Source: Bacteroidales bacterium (lineage in GTDB: Bacteria > Bacteroidota > Bacteroidia > Bacteroidales > UBA932). From it: a DNA stretch of 40,297 nucleotides. A program made the translations under genes and the position numbers. This document shows, piece by piece, positions 26,293 through 35,021 of this stretch (within the stretch, counting starts at the first letter, position 1; each line of letters starts with the position of its first letter). The notes beneath the pieces were generated by a model, which was given only the letters and a program-made list of their open reading frames with translations, searched no databases and was not told where the DNA came from. The stretch covers positions 1-40,297 of the forward strand of contig JAFUWX010000057.1 in NCBI GenBank assembly GCA_017471025.1. Reading direction: 5' to 3'.

Positions 26293-28554
26293 ATGCGCAG
26301 ATTTTTCATGCTCGGCATCGCCTTGCTGGCCTTGTTCGCCTGCAGCAAAGAACAGTCTATCACGGATTTACCTTCCGTGACGAACGATGTGCGGACGGTG
26401 ACCCTCTCCCGGACGACCCTTTCCCTGATCATCGGCCGGGCGGAGACGCTTTCCGCCCAGGTGGCCCCCTGGAATGCCCGCGAAAAGACCGTTACCTGGT
26501 CTTCTTCCGCCCCGGAAATCGCTTCCGTCAATGACGCCGGCATGGTCACGGCCCTCGCCGAGGGAGAGGCGGACATCATCGCCGCCTGCGGCGGCAAACA
26601 GGGCGTCTGCCATGTGGTCTGTTCGGAACTCTTCATCCCCGCGGAAGGCTTCGCGGTCACCCTTCCGTCTCGTTCCCTGCTGATCGGGACCAAAACGGCC
26701 CTGGAAGTGGCCCTGACCCCGGAAAATACCACGGAGCGGCCCGTCTGGACCTCCTCCGATGAGACCGTGGCGACGGTGGCCGGCGGCGTCATCGACGCCC
26801 TCGCCCCCGGCTATGCCACCGTGAAGGGACAGCTGGGCGACATGACCTGGGAAGCGGAGATCCTGGTCCATGACCATCTCTGGCTGGAGCAGGTGGATCC
26901 GCTGCTGAAACCGGTGGCGGACACCGAGTTCGATTTCTGCCGGGATACGGTCCGCGTGGCCCGGGGAGAGACGGCCACCTTCCAGTTCCTGGTCTATTCC
27001 GATACCGAGCAGGACGCCATCGTCCCAGAAGTGACGAAGTTTGCCGCCCCCGGCGGAGACGGCTGGCTGCTGGCCCCGAAGCTGTGGTGGGTGCGCGACG
27101 TACGGACCACCGAGCAGTGGTATTCCTGGTGCGGCGGCACCCCGCCCGACTGCTATTCCCACAGCCTGTACAATATCCCGGATCCGCTGATGCCGCTTTC
27201 CGACTACGAAGCCTGGCTCCAGCGTAACCGCCATACGGCCCTCTGGGTCGAATTCGATATCCCGCGTGACTTCGCGCCCGGCCTGTACGAGGGCGAGGTG
27301 AAGGTCAGCTCCCGCGGCGAGGCCACCCTGCCTTTCGTCGTGCAGGTCTATGACGTCACGCTCCCGGAACGGCAGGGCCTGGATGTGCTCCAGTGGCAGA
27401 ACTATGCCGAAATCGAGACGATGACGGGTGACGGCTCCTCCCCGGATATGTACCAGTCGCTGAACACCTATATGCCGATCATCATTGACTTTATGAATGA
27501 TTACGGGCAGAACGGCTGGCGCCTGATGTATGCCTCGCATTACAGCTATGTCTATACCTCCGCCCGCAAGCGCGACGACGGCAAATGGGAGCCGGTCATT
27601 ACCTTCGACGAGGCGGCCTACAAGCGCGAGTTCGACCTCTTCTATAACCATTGCAAGGATTTGCGGCAGATCCAGGGCCACAACCTGGTGGCCGCCCGGG
27701 GCGAGGGTACCCTGACCGTCGCGGGCTTCGAGCTGGATGACGCGGGGGATATCGTCGTGGACGAATCCAACAATCCGAAAATCGTCTGGGTCGATTTCCC
27801 GACCGAACCGGAGCGATACCGCTGCGTCGTCGCCCGGCTGAAGGCCTATTTCGACGGCCTGCGCACCATGCTCCAGTCCCACAGCTTCCCCGACGGGCGC
27901 AAATGGTGGGACGTCTATATGCAGACCGTCAGCGACGAACCCGGGGATGACAATGCCAAGGCCTACAACGACCTGGTGGCCTGCGTCAAGCAGGCGGCGC
28001 CGGATTTCCCGATCCTGGAGCCCATCCAGTCCGCACTGGTGGACCTTTCGCAGGTGGATTATCCCTGCCTGGACCAGTGGACCTCGGAAAAGATCCATGC
28101 CCCCGAAGGGCAGCGCCAGTGGATGTACTGCGCCATGGGGCCGCAGGGCAACTGGGCCAACCGTTTCATCCGCATCCCGCTGCTGAAAACCCGCATCCTG
28201 CACTGGCTGAACTACAGCTACGACACCTGGGGCTTCCTGCACTGGGGCCTCAATTACTGGGTCGGCGCGCAGTATAAGGACCCTTGGCGCGATGCCGGCG
28301 GCACTTATCCGGCCGGAGACATGTGGATCATCTGGCCCGGCGACCACAAGGTCTATCCTTCCATCCGCCTGCACGCCATGCGCGACGGTATCCGGGATTT
28401 CGACCTGCTGCGCATGATTGAAAAGCGCTCAAAGGCCGACGCCGATGCCTTCTGCGCCCGCCTGATCGTGGACCGCGGCGCTCCGTTATACGATATGGAT
28501 GTCCAACATTTCCGCCAGCTGCGCAAGGATATGCTGGAATACCTCAGCCAATAG
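26293..28554 (+). CDS. GH123/DUF4091-like glycosidase lipoprotein with two BIG2 domains
   Basis: 753 residues. Lipoprotein Cys17 (ALFAC). Two bacterial Ig-like (BIG2) repeats at about 33-115 and 118-193, seen from the paired WSSSAPEIASVNDAGMVTA and WTSSDETVATV patterns. From about 200 on it follows the GH123/DUF4091 plan: an N-terminal beta-sandwich, then a TIM barrel with VSDEP, Asp548-Glu549, matching the catalytic Asp-Glu pair of GH123 beta-N-acetylgalactosaminidases. The C-terminal signature LHWGLNYW and later RLHAMRDGIRDFDLL is typical of DUF4091. Family members remove beta-GalNAc by substrate-assisted catalysis, but many DUF4091 proteins are uncharacterised. A paralogue without BIG2 domains follows after 7 bp. 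Confidence 0.8.
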   Translation: MRRFFMLGIALLALFACSKEQSITDLPSVTNDVRTVTLSRTTLSLIIGRAETLSAQVAPWNAREKTVTWSSSAPEIASVNDAGMVTALAEGEADIIAACGGKQGVCHVVCSELFIPAEGFAVTLPSRSLLIGTKTALEVALTPENTTERPVWTSSDETVATVAGGVIDALAPGYATVKGQLGDMTWEAEILVHDHLWLEQVDPLLKPVADTEFDFCRDTVRVARGETATFQFLVYSDTEQDAIVPEVTKFAAPGGDGWLLAPKLWWVRDVRTTEQWYSWCGGTPPDCYSHSLYNIPDPLMPLSDYEAWLQRNRHTALWVEFDIPRDFAPGLYEGEVKVSSRGEATLPFVVQVYDVTLPERQGLDVLQWQNYAEIETMTGDGSSPDMYQSLNTYMPIIIDFMNDYGQNGWRLMYASHYSYVYTSARKRDDGKWEPVITFDEAAYKREFDLFYNHCKDLRQIQGHNLVAARGEGTLTVAGFELDDAGDIVVDESNNPKIVWVDFPTEPERYRCVVARLKAYFDGLRTMLQSHSFPDGRKWWDVYMQTVSDEPGDDNAKAYNDLVACVKQAAPDFPILEPIQSALVDLSQVDYPCLDQWTSEKIHAPEGQRQWMYCAMGPQGNWANRFIRIPLLKTRILHWLNYSYDTWGFLHWGLNYWVGAQYKDPWRDAGGTYPAGDMWIIWPGDHKVYPSIRLHAMRDGIRDFDLLRMIEKRSKADADAFCARLIVDRGAPLYDMDVQHFRQLRKDMLEYLSQ

Positions 28555-28561
28555 AAGCCTT

Positions 28562-30193
28562 ATGAAAGCCAGATTCATCCTCCCGCTGCTGCTCCTGCTC
28601 GCCGCCTGTGGCCCGAAGGAGCTGCAAGTGGTCCAGACCGACCCGCTCGTCAAGATTTTCCCCGAAACGGCCATCCCGGCCCCCTTTACCGATACGACCC
28701 AGGCCGTCCGGGGCGGCCATGCGACCCTGCAGTTCGCCCTGCGCGCCTTCTCGACGCTGGAGGACGTGACCGTATCCTTTTCCTGCGAGGGGCTGGAGAC
28801 CCTCCGCTGCGGCCTGGTGGGCTATGTGGGCGTGGAAGAATATGCCACCGACCCGGCCCATGATGCCCTGCGTCCGGTCTCGGGCCAGTTCCCGGACCCG
28901 ATCCTGACCCAGGGACCTTGGGAGGTTCCTGCCGGCCGGACGACGGCCGCCTGGGTGACGGTCAAAGTCCCCGAGGATGCCGCGCCCGGGGTCTATACCG
29001 GCGTTTTCCGCCTCAGCGGACGGCATTTCTCCCGCTCGCTGCCGGTCAGCATCCGGGTCTGGCCCATTACCCTGGAAGAGCCCGTCCTGCAAAGCACGAA
29101 CTGGAATTTCGACTTCCCGCTCTGCATGAAAATGTGGAACGGCGGGGAAACGGTCGAGCCTTTCTCGCCCCTGCATGAGCAGTATCTGTGGGATATGGCC
29201 GCCGCCCTGAAGGAAGCCTACCAGACGATGACGCGGATTCCGCTGTTCGGGCTGGTCGATATGGAAAAGACCGGGGAAGGTTACCGTTTCGACTTTAGCC
29301 ATTTCAACCGCGTGGCCCGAATCTACGAAGAAGCCGGGGTGCTTTCCCGCCTGGAGGGAGGGGAAATCGGCCACCGGTCGGAGCCCGTATGGACCAGCGG
29401 ATTCTCCCTCTTCCTGCCCGACGGCCAGGGCGGCATCGAATCCCACAAGATCGACGAACCCTGTGTCAAAGAATTCTATTCGGCCTTCCTGCCCGCCCTG
29501 GTGGACAACCTCAAGGCCAACGGCTGGATGGACCGTTACTGCCAGCAGGTCTGCGACGAGCCGATCGACGTCAATGCCGACGATTACCGGCGCGTGGTCG
29601 CCTTCGTGAAGTCCATCGCCCCCGAAATCAAGGTCATGGAAGCGCTCCAGACCACGAAACTGACCGGCGCGGTGGACATCTGGGTGCCCCAACTGGACAC
29701 CTGGCACAACAACTACGACTTCTACCGGAGCCGCCAGGCCGCCGGGGACGAGGTCTGGTTCTATACCTGCTGCTTCCCGCGGGGCGAATATCCCAACCGC
29801 TTCATGGAGCAGCCGCTCATCAAGGGCCGCATCCTCTATTGGATGGCCTATAAATACGGTGCCACCGGCCACCTGCACTGGGGTTTCAACTACTGGAACG
29901 AGCAGACCTTCCGGCGGGCCGACCTGATGGGTACGGGCACGATCCTGCCCGGCGGCGACGCCTGGATCGTCTATCCCGGCTACCATGAATTCCTGCGGTC
30001 CATCCGTTTCGAAGCCATGCGCGACGGCATCGAAGACCATACCCTGCTGAGCATGCTGGAAAAGCGTGATCCCGCCGCGGCCCGCGCCCTGTGCGGCAGC
30101 ATGGTCACCAACTGGTGGGTCTATACCACCTCGCCGACAGACTTCCGCGTCCTTCGCCGCTCCCTGCTGGAGGCCTTATCCCGTCCTGAATGA
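28562..30193 (+). CDS. GH123/DUF4091-like glycosidase lipoprotein, second copy
   Basis: The start was set at the ATG at 28562 (543 aa), not at the upstream frame start 28499, because it opens the lipoprotein signal MKARFILPLLLLLAAC (Cys16) and avoids overlap with the previous gene. N-terminal beta-sandwich about 30-170, then a TIM barrel. The putative catalytic pair is VCDEP, Asp332-Glu333. Conserved C-terminal HLHWGFNYW and RFEAMRDGIEDHTLL match its neighbour, yet overall identity is clearly low, so the duplication is old or the genes were recruited separately. It lacks the BIG2 domains. Its TGA overlaps the ATG of the GH78-like gene (ATGA, 30190-30193). Confidence 0.8.
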   Translation: MKARFILPLLLLLAACGPKELQVVQTDPLVKIFPETAIPAPFTDTTQAVRGGHATLQFALRAFSTLEDVTVSFSCEGLETLRCGLVGYVGVEEYATDPAHDALRPVSGQFPDPILTQGPWEVPAGRTTAAWVTVKVPEDAAPGVYTGVFRLSGRHFSRSLPVSIRVWPITLEEPVLQSTNWNFDFPLCMKMWNGGETVEPFSPLHEQYLWDMAAALKEAYQTMTRIPLFGLVDMEKTGEGYRFDFSHFNRVARIYEEAGVLSRLEGGEIGHRSEPVWTSGFSLFLPDGQGGIESHKIDEPCVKEFYSAFLPALVDNLKANGWMDRYCQQVCDEPIDVNADDYRRVVAFVKSIAPEIKVMEALQTTKLTGAVDIWVPQLDTWHNNYDFYRSRQAAGDEVWFYTCCFPRGEYPNRFMEQPLIKGRILYWMAYKYGATGHLHWGFNYWNEQTFRRADLMGTGTILPGGDAWIVYPGYHEFLRSIRFEAMRDGIEDHTLLSMLEKRDPAAARALCGSMVTNWWVYTTSPTDFRVLRRSLLEALSRPE

Positions 30194-31746
30194 AACGGTT
30201 CGTCCTCCTGCTGCTGACGGCCACGCTCTGCCTGGGCGGGTATGGCCAGGATGTCTATGCCCCCTATCGCCAGCATTGGCTGGAACAGGCGCAGCGCTAT
30301 ACGCCCGTGCTTCAGGAGCGGGTCTGCCACCCCGTGGATACGGTGGATATCGTGCCCGACAGTGCGGCCTTCCAGGGCTGGAAAGCCGTACCGGGAAGTG
30401 CCGTCTTTGATTTCGGGCGCCACCTGACGGGCTACCTCACCCTGCGTTTCCGGGTGCTTTCCGGGACCCAGGACGCGCCTCTTCGGGCCTGCATCCGGAT
30501 GGGGGAGATTCCCGCCGAACTGATGCTGTCCCGCGAGCCCTGGACCGGAACGCTTTCCCGGGCCTGGCTGCAGGATGAGACCGTCACGGTCTGGGACCTG
30601 TCGGCTCCCTTGACCCTTTCCCGCCGCTTTTCCGGGCGCTATCTGTCCGTCTCTTTCCCGGATACCCCGACGGCTTTTTCCTTTGCCGTCGATGATGTTT
30701 CCCTGCGCGCCGTCAGCGCGGCCGGGGAGGCGCCCCAGGTGGAGGGACGCATCCCGCAGATGGCCCTCGCGACGCTCTCCGAGTGCATGCAGACCGTGAT
30801 GGAAGATGGGCCGAAGCGCGACAGGCGGCTCTGGGCCGGGGATTTCTACCTCGGCATGCTGGCCAACCGCTATTCTTTCCGGAATATGGACCTGGTACGC
30901 CGCTGCCTGTATCTGCTGGCGGGATGCGCCGCCCCCGATGGTACGCTCAACAGCCAGGTCTATGAAAGTCCGCAGCCCCATCCCCAGGAATGGTCCTATG
31001 CGCCGGACGCCAGCCTGTATTTTCCGCTGATGCTGCAGGAATACCTGGACCAGACCGGCGACCTGGACCTCGTGCGCGACCTCTGGCCTGTCGCCGTCAA
31101 GCAATTGCAGACTGCGCTGGGCTTTCTCGATGCGCGCAGCCTCTTCCATCCTTCCGTGCCGGTTTGGCAGGTGTTCGACTGGTGTGAGGGCCTGGACAGG
31201 ACTACTTCCACCCATGGCCTGCTGATCTGCGCCTTGCGGCAAGGGGCGCTGCTGGCTGAGAAACTGGGCGATGCGCCGCTTGCGGAGCAGTGGCGGACCC
31301 GGGCGGCGGAGATGCAGGAAGCTGCCCGCCGATATCTTTGGAAATCAGGAGTTTTCGTCAGCGGAGATGCGCAACAGCGCTCCGTCCATTCGCAGATTTG
31401 GATGGTGTTGGGCGATGTCGTATCCGGCCCTGCCGCGCGTCGGGTGCTGCTGCGCGCCCTCTCCGATCCGCAATTCCTCCGGCCCAATACCCCGGGGGCC
31501 ATGCACTTCCTCGTGGAAGCGCTGATCCGCTGCGGCATGGAAGAAGAGGCCCGGCAGGTCATGCGCTCCTGCTGGGGCGCGATGGCTGGCCTGGGCCTGG
31601 ATACCTTCTGTGAAATCTGGGATGCGGACCATCCGGACGCCTCGCCCTACGGCCATCCCGGGCTGAACAGCTACTGCCATCTGTGGGCGAGTACGCCCTT
31701 GTATTTCTGGGGCCGCTATCCGGCTATATTTGCGGGAATACGCTGA
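30190..31746 (+). CDS. Short GH78-like alpha-L-rhamnosidase family protein
   Basis: 518 residues with a Sec signal peptide ending near residue 19 (LCLGGYG), so periplasmic. Residues about 30-180 form a beta-sandwich. From about 185 a six-hairpin barrel carries EDGPKRDRRLWAGD (205-218), the catalytic-region signature of GH78 enzymes, with acidic residues Glu205, Asp206, Asp211 and Asp218. The C-terminal part has a conserved Glu region (LDTFCEIWDAD) and SYCHLWASTPLYFW, also GH78-like. It is much shorter than most GH78 rhamnosidases because the usual extra N-terminal domains are missing. Specificity for rhamnose is therefore likely but not certain. Last gene of the operon. Its 3' end overlaps the GH127-like gene on the other strand by 23 bp, and no terminator is visible. 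Confidence 0.75.
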   Translation: MKRFVLLLLTATLCLGGYGQDVYAPYRQHWLEQAQRYTPVLQERVCHPVDTVDIVPDSAAFQGWKAVPGSAVFDFGRHLTGYLTLRFRVLSGTQDAPLRACIRMGEIPAELMLSREPWTGTLSRAWLQDETVTVWDLSAPLTLSRRFSGRYLSVSFPDTPTAFSFAVDDVSLRAVSAAGEAPQVEGRIPQMALATLSECMQTVMEDGPKRDRRLWAGDFYLGMLANRYSFRNMDLVRRCLYLLAGCAAPDGTLNSQVYESPQPHPQEWSYAPDASLYFPLMLQEYLDQTGDLDLVRDLWPVAVKQLQTALGFLDARSLFHPSVPVWQVFDWCEGLDRTTSTHGLLICALRQGALLAEKLGDAPLAEQWRTRAAEMQEAARRYLWKSGVFVSGDAQQRSVHSQIWMVLGDVVSGPAARRVLLRALSDPQFLRPNTPGAMHFLVEALIRCGMEEEARQVMRSCWGAMAGLGLDTFCEIWDADHPDASPYGHPGLNSYCHLWASTPLYFWGRYPAIFAGIR

Positions 31747-33673
31747 TTCTCAATTCTGTACATCCGTAAGGAACCAGCTCGATGACTTCCGTCTCCTCGG
31801 AGATGGGCGTCACGGTTTTCGGAACGGACGGGGTGTAGCGGTCCTGCCAGAGCGGCCATTCGATCTGGCGGACAGGGATGCGGATTTTCCCGGGAGCCGT
31901 ATCGAGGTCCAAGGGGTAGCTTCCTGCCTGCTGCGGGGTCGGCACCCACTCCGCTTCATTGCCGGAGACGGCGTAGTTCCACGGGCCCGCCGGCGTGATG
32001 GACAGGCAGTGGAAATCCGGATTCCCGGGGACTTTCCCGGCCATGTTGTCATACACTTTCTCGTCGTTTTCCACCCGCTGGGGGACAGGATAGGCATACA
32101 GCAGCGGTCCGCGGGCGTAGCAGACGCCGCCCATCGGCACCTGCTCCCGGACAATCTCCATCGGCACCTCCAGCCGGACGACGTCTCCGTTACGGAAGGT
32201 CCGCTCCAGCGTGACGAAGGAACCGGGCTCCAGCGCCAGGCCGGCATCCCGGCCGTTGACGCTCAGGCGGGCGTTCTTGCACCAGGACGGAATCCGCAGG
32301 ATGAAGGGGAAGCGCTCCCGCTTCTCCATTTCGAAATGGAAATCAATGCTTTCCCCAAAAGGATAGGCCGTCTCTTCGCGGACACGGCAGGCCGCGCCGG
32401 AGGGCAGGGCGGCCGTGATGGTGGACGGTCCGTACAGGGCGGCGACGAGCGCGCCGTCCTGGCCGCGCATCCACATGCGGGCGGCATAGTTCGGCATGAC
32501 CCGGTGGACGGCGCCGGCGCAGCATTCGGTCTGGTGCGTCGGGCGGTAAGCCATCCAGGTACTGCCGTGGAAGAACTCGTTGTGGTTCGAATCACCCGTG
32601 GCAATCACCTGATTGACAGAGGAAAAATATTGCAGTGTCTTGAAATCTTTCGTGATCGCGCCGGGCAGGGCGTTGAACACGGCCTTCTCGATGTTGTCCG
32701 CCCAGCGGCCCTCTCCCGTCGTCATCAGGAAATAGCCCATCGTCCAGGTGTAATCCGCGATGTCGCAGGTCTCGTGGCTGCTGTTGATGTCGTTGGGGAA
32801 CAGGCGTTCGGCGCTGGTGTTGACCCCGTCGGGCAGCATGTGCTGCTGCTCCAGGGTGTTGTAGGCCGTCATGGCGGCGGTCCGGTAGGCTTCCTTGCCC
32901 GTATGGGCATAGAGCATCATGGGCAGTTTCAGCTCTTCGTTGAAGGTGACCCCGTGGATGATGGGCAGCGTGTCGGCCAGGCAGACTTCGGGGGTGAGGT
33001 CGCCGAAGGCGCCGCCGTTCCAGAGCCGTTCGGCGCGGGCGAGCAGGGTGGAGTCACCGCCGTGGTCATAGGTCCACAGCATGCCTTCGATGTTGACGAT
33101 GTTGCGCCAGACGCTGAGCTCCTCGTCGCTGTAGGCGACGAAGTTCCGGGCCAGGACGGCCGGGATGTCGCCGTCGCCATGGACCTGGGCGTAGGCCTGT
33201 ACCGGGCGGAAGAAGACGGCCATCGGCCACATCCGCGCCCATTCGAAATCCGTGTGCGGAAGCCGGCCCAGGCTGTCGGCCCCGGCCAGCGTATAGGTGA
33301 TGCCCGCCTCGCCTTTCTCGATCAAGTCCTTGTCTTTCAGGAGATAACCCAGTTTCACCAGGCCGTCGGTGTAGTAGGCGGTCTGCTCATAGCGCCACCA
33401 GTCGGAGCCGTAGGATTCGGTGTTCCGGCTGATTTCGCCGTTCCACAGGCAGGAGTCATAGGGGTAGGAGAGGGCTTCCGGATGGCCGGTCATGCCGCTG
33501 CGCTGGCGTTCCAGGAAGGTGCCGATCCAGCCCTGTGGCGTGATGTCCGGCAGGAGGCCGTCGGCGAAGGCGGCTTGTTCGGGAATGACAGGCTGCGAGG
33601 CGGTCGGCGCCTCGATGGAGACTGTGCTGCAGGCGCAGGCCAGGCACAGGAGGAGCATCCAAGGGTGTTTCAT
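31724..33673 (-). CDS. GH127/DUF1680-like glycosidase lipoprotein (beta-L-arabinofuranosidase type)
   Basis: The start was set at the ATG at 33673 (649 aa). A further in-frame TTG at 33694 would fall in the promoter. The signal peptide is cysteine-rich (LLLCLACAC), lipid Cys probably 15. An (alpha/alpha)6 barrel to about residue 410 is followed by beta-sandwich domains. The zinc and catalytic signature of GH127 is present: Glu289 (SAERLF), Glu301 and Cys303 (HETC), and the Cys384-Cys385 pair (TECCAG), the first of which is the nucleophile in the characterised Bifidobacterium enzyme HypBA1. Known members cleave beta-L-arabinofuranosides. DUF1680 relatives act on other sugars, so the substrate is tentative. 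It is monocistronic, with its own promoter, and convergent with the GH78-like gene. Confidence 0.85.
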   Translation of the reverse strand: MKHPWMLLLCLACACSTVSIEAPTASQPVIPEQAAFADGLLPDITPQGWIGTFLERQRSGMTGHPEALSYPYDSCLWNGEISRNTESYGSDWWRYEQTAYYTDGLVKLGYLLKDKDLIEKGEAGITYTLAGADSLGRLPHTDFEWARMWPMAVFFRPVQAYAQVHGDGDIPAVLARNFVAYSDEELSVWRNIVNIEGMLWTYDHGGDSTLLARAERLWNGGAFGDLTPEVCLADTLPIIHGVTFNEELKLPMMLYAHTGKEAYRTAAMTAYNTLEQQHMLPDGVNTSAERLFPNDINSSHETCDIADYTWTMGYFLMTTGEGRWADNIEKAVFNALPGAITKDFKTLQYFSSVNQVIATGDSNHNEFFHGSTWMAYRPTHQTECCAGAVHRVMPNYAARMWMRGQDGALVAALYGPSTITAALPSGAACRVREETAYPFGESIDFHFEMEKRERFPFILRIPSWCKNARLSVNGRDAGLALEPGSFVTLERTFRNGDVVRLEVPMEIVREQVPMGGVCYARGPLLYAYPVPQRVENDEKVYDNMAGKVPGNPDFHCLSITPAGPWNYAVSGNEAEWVPTPQQAGSYPLDLDTAPGKIRIPVRQIEWPLWQDRYTPSVPKTVTPISEETEVIELVPYGCTELRISVFPQI

Positions 33674-33691
33674 ACGCAATATTCTGATACG

Positions 33692-33699
33692 CAAAGATA
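33692..33699 (-). promoter_or_regulatory. -7 promoter box of the GH127-like gene
   Basis: On the minus strand TATCTTTG (33699-33692) is identical to the -7 box of the susC1 promoter, and its distance to the ATG (18 bp) is nearly the same as there (16 bp). No TTTG is seen at the -33 position. It begins only 3 bp after the T-run of the preceding terminator. Confidence 0.5.
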
Positions 33700-33702
33700 T
33701 GC

Positions 33703-33738
33703 AAAAAAGCCGAGCCGCCGTCCTTTTCGCCGGCCCGG
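33703..33738 (-). terminator. Intrinsic terminator after the ThrE-type exporter gene
   Basis: On the minus strand CCGGGCCG (33738-33731) pairs with CGGCTCGG (33717-33710), 8 bp including one G-T pair, with a 13-nt loop and six T residues at 33708-33703 one base past the stem. It lies 22 bp after the stop codon at 33761. Confidence 0.6.
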
Positions 33739-33760
33739 GCGCCTTTTTCCGGGATTTTCT

Positions 33761-35020
33761 CTACCTTTTCCGGGAGAAGAGCCGCTGCGGAAGTTCCATG
33801 GCGAGGATGATGCCCAGGACGATGGCGACGGCCACCTTGACGGCCATGAAACCGGTCGGGCCGGAGAGGTCGAACTGGTTGGACATCAGGTAGTAGGTGA
33901 ACCAGAACAGCCCGGCTCCCGGCACCAGCGGGAAGATGCCGCACAGCAGGAAAACGGTGCTGGGGCATTTGTACGGCACCGCTACGCCACGCGAAAGCAC
34001 GCAGACGATGACGGCGGCGGCCAGGGTGGCGACGGGCGGGGTGGCACCGGCATAACGGACCAGGAGCAGATAGGCGATCCAGCCCAGGGCGCCGATGACC
34101 CCGCAGGCCAGGTAATGCTCGCGGTCCACGCCGAAGAGGATGGCGAAGGCGGCTGTTCCGATGAAGGCGGCCAGGGCCTGCCAGGCCAGCGGAGCGGTCT
34201 CCGGGCTGATCCGCACGCCCTGCAGGTCGATCACGCCGCTGAACACGGCCCCGTCCAGCAGAAAGCTCAGCGACACGCCCAGGGCGATGCACAGGAAGCC
34301 CAGCATCGCGTCGGTAAGCCGCGTCAGGCCGGCGATGTAATCCCCGTTCGCCAGGTCGCGGACGCCGTTGACGAAGGGAACCCCCGGAATCAGGGGCATG
34401 ATGGCGCCGATGATGATGTTACTGAGGCTGTTGCCGAAGCCGATCCGGTAGAAGACGATGCACAGTAGCGTGGCCAGCAAGGCGTTGCAGATGCCGCCCA
34501 CGATCTTGGACAGGTACCGTCCGCTGACCCCGAGCACGAAGCCGTTCAGCAGCAGCCCGACCACGAAGGCCGCGGCGCAGTCCAGGAAGCCTCCGCCGAA
34601 TACGGCGCAGAAGCCGGCGGCCCCGAAGGCGGAGCCGGCCAGCTGTTCCCAGATGGGTTTGGGGCGCATTTCCCGGATGGCGGTCAGCCGCTGCCGGGCC
34701 TGCTCCAGGGACACCCGGTCGGCCGCGATGTCGTAACTGAGCCGGTTGACGGCCGCTACCTTGCACAGCTGGATGCCCCGGATCGGGATGAATTCTACGT
34801 TGGCATAGCTGGAAGCCTGTCCGCCGGCCTTGGGCAGCTTTCCGCTGCGGCCGGTGGTGAAAATGCCGTTCGACAAGACGAAGAAGTTGCCCGAGTCCAC
34901 GCCGAAATGCGAGGCGATGCGGGCCATGATGTCCTCGACGCGGGAAATCTCCGCGCCGTTTTCCAGCAGGATATGCCCTGCCAGGGCGGCTGTTTCCAGG
35001 ACTTCGGTGAGCTCGGCCAT
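33761..35020 (-). CDS. ThrE-family threonine/serine exporter, fused two-domain form
   Basis: 419 residues. The N-terminal cytosolic part (1-115) and first membrane half match the YjjP/DUF1212 half, with the conserved PGVPFVNGVRDLANGDY (about 234-250). The C-terminal hydrophobic half (about 285-410) matches the YjjB/DUF3815 half with PLVPGAG. About ten membrane spans are visible. Fused ThrE proteins export threonine and serine from the cytoplasm, and relatives have been linked to succinate export. The start (ATG 35020) follows the stop of the epimerase gene after one base, so the two are co-transcribed. There is no obvious functional link to the glycan genes. Confidence 0.88.
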   Translation of the reverse strand: MAELTEVLETAALAGHILLENGAEISRVEDIMARIASHFGVDSGNFFVLSNGIFTTGRSGKLPKAGGQASSYANVEFIPIRGIQLCKVAAVNRLSYDIAADRVSLEQARQRLTAIREMRPKPIWEQLAGSAFGAAGFCAVFGGGFLDCAAAFVVGLLLNGFVLGVSGRYLSKIVGGICNALLATLLCIVFYRIGFGNSLSNIIIGAIMPLIPGVPFVNGVRDLANGDYIAGLTRLTDAMLGFLCIALGVSLSFLLDGAVFSGVIDLQGVRISPETAPLAWQALAAFIGTAAFAILFGVDREHYLACGVIGALGWIAYLLLVRYAGATPPVATLAAAVIVCVLSRGVAVPYKCPSTVFLLCGIFPLVPGAGLFWFTYYLMSNQFDLSGPTGFMAVKVAVAIVLGIILAMELPQRLFSRKR

Positions 35021-35021
35021 G

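Noticed and set aside
33674-33694. Extended start (TTG at 33694) for the GH127-like protein
   Set aside because: It would place the start codon within the -7 promoter box and add residues in front of an already good lipoprotein signal.
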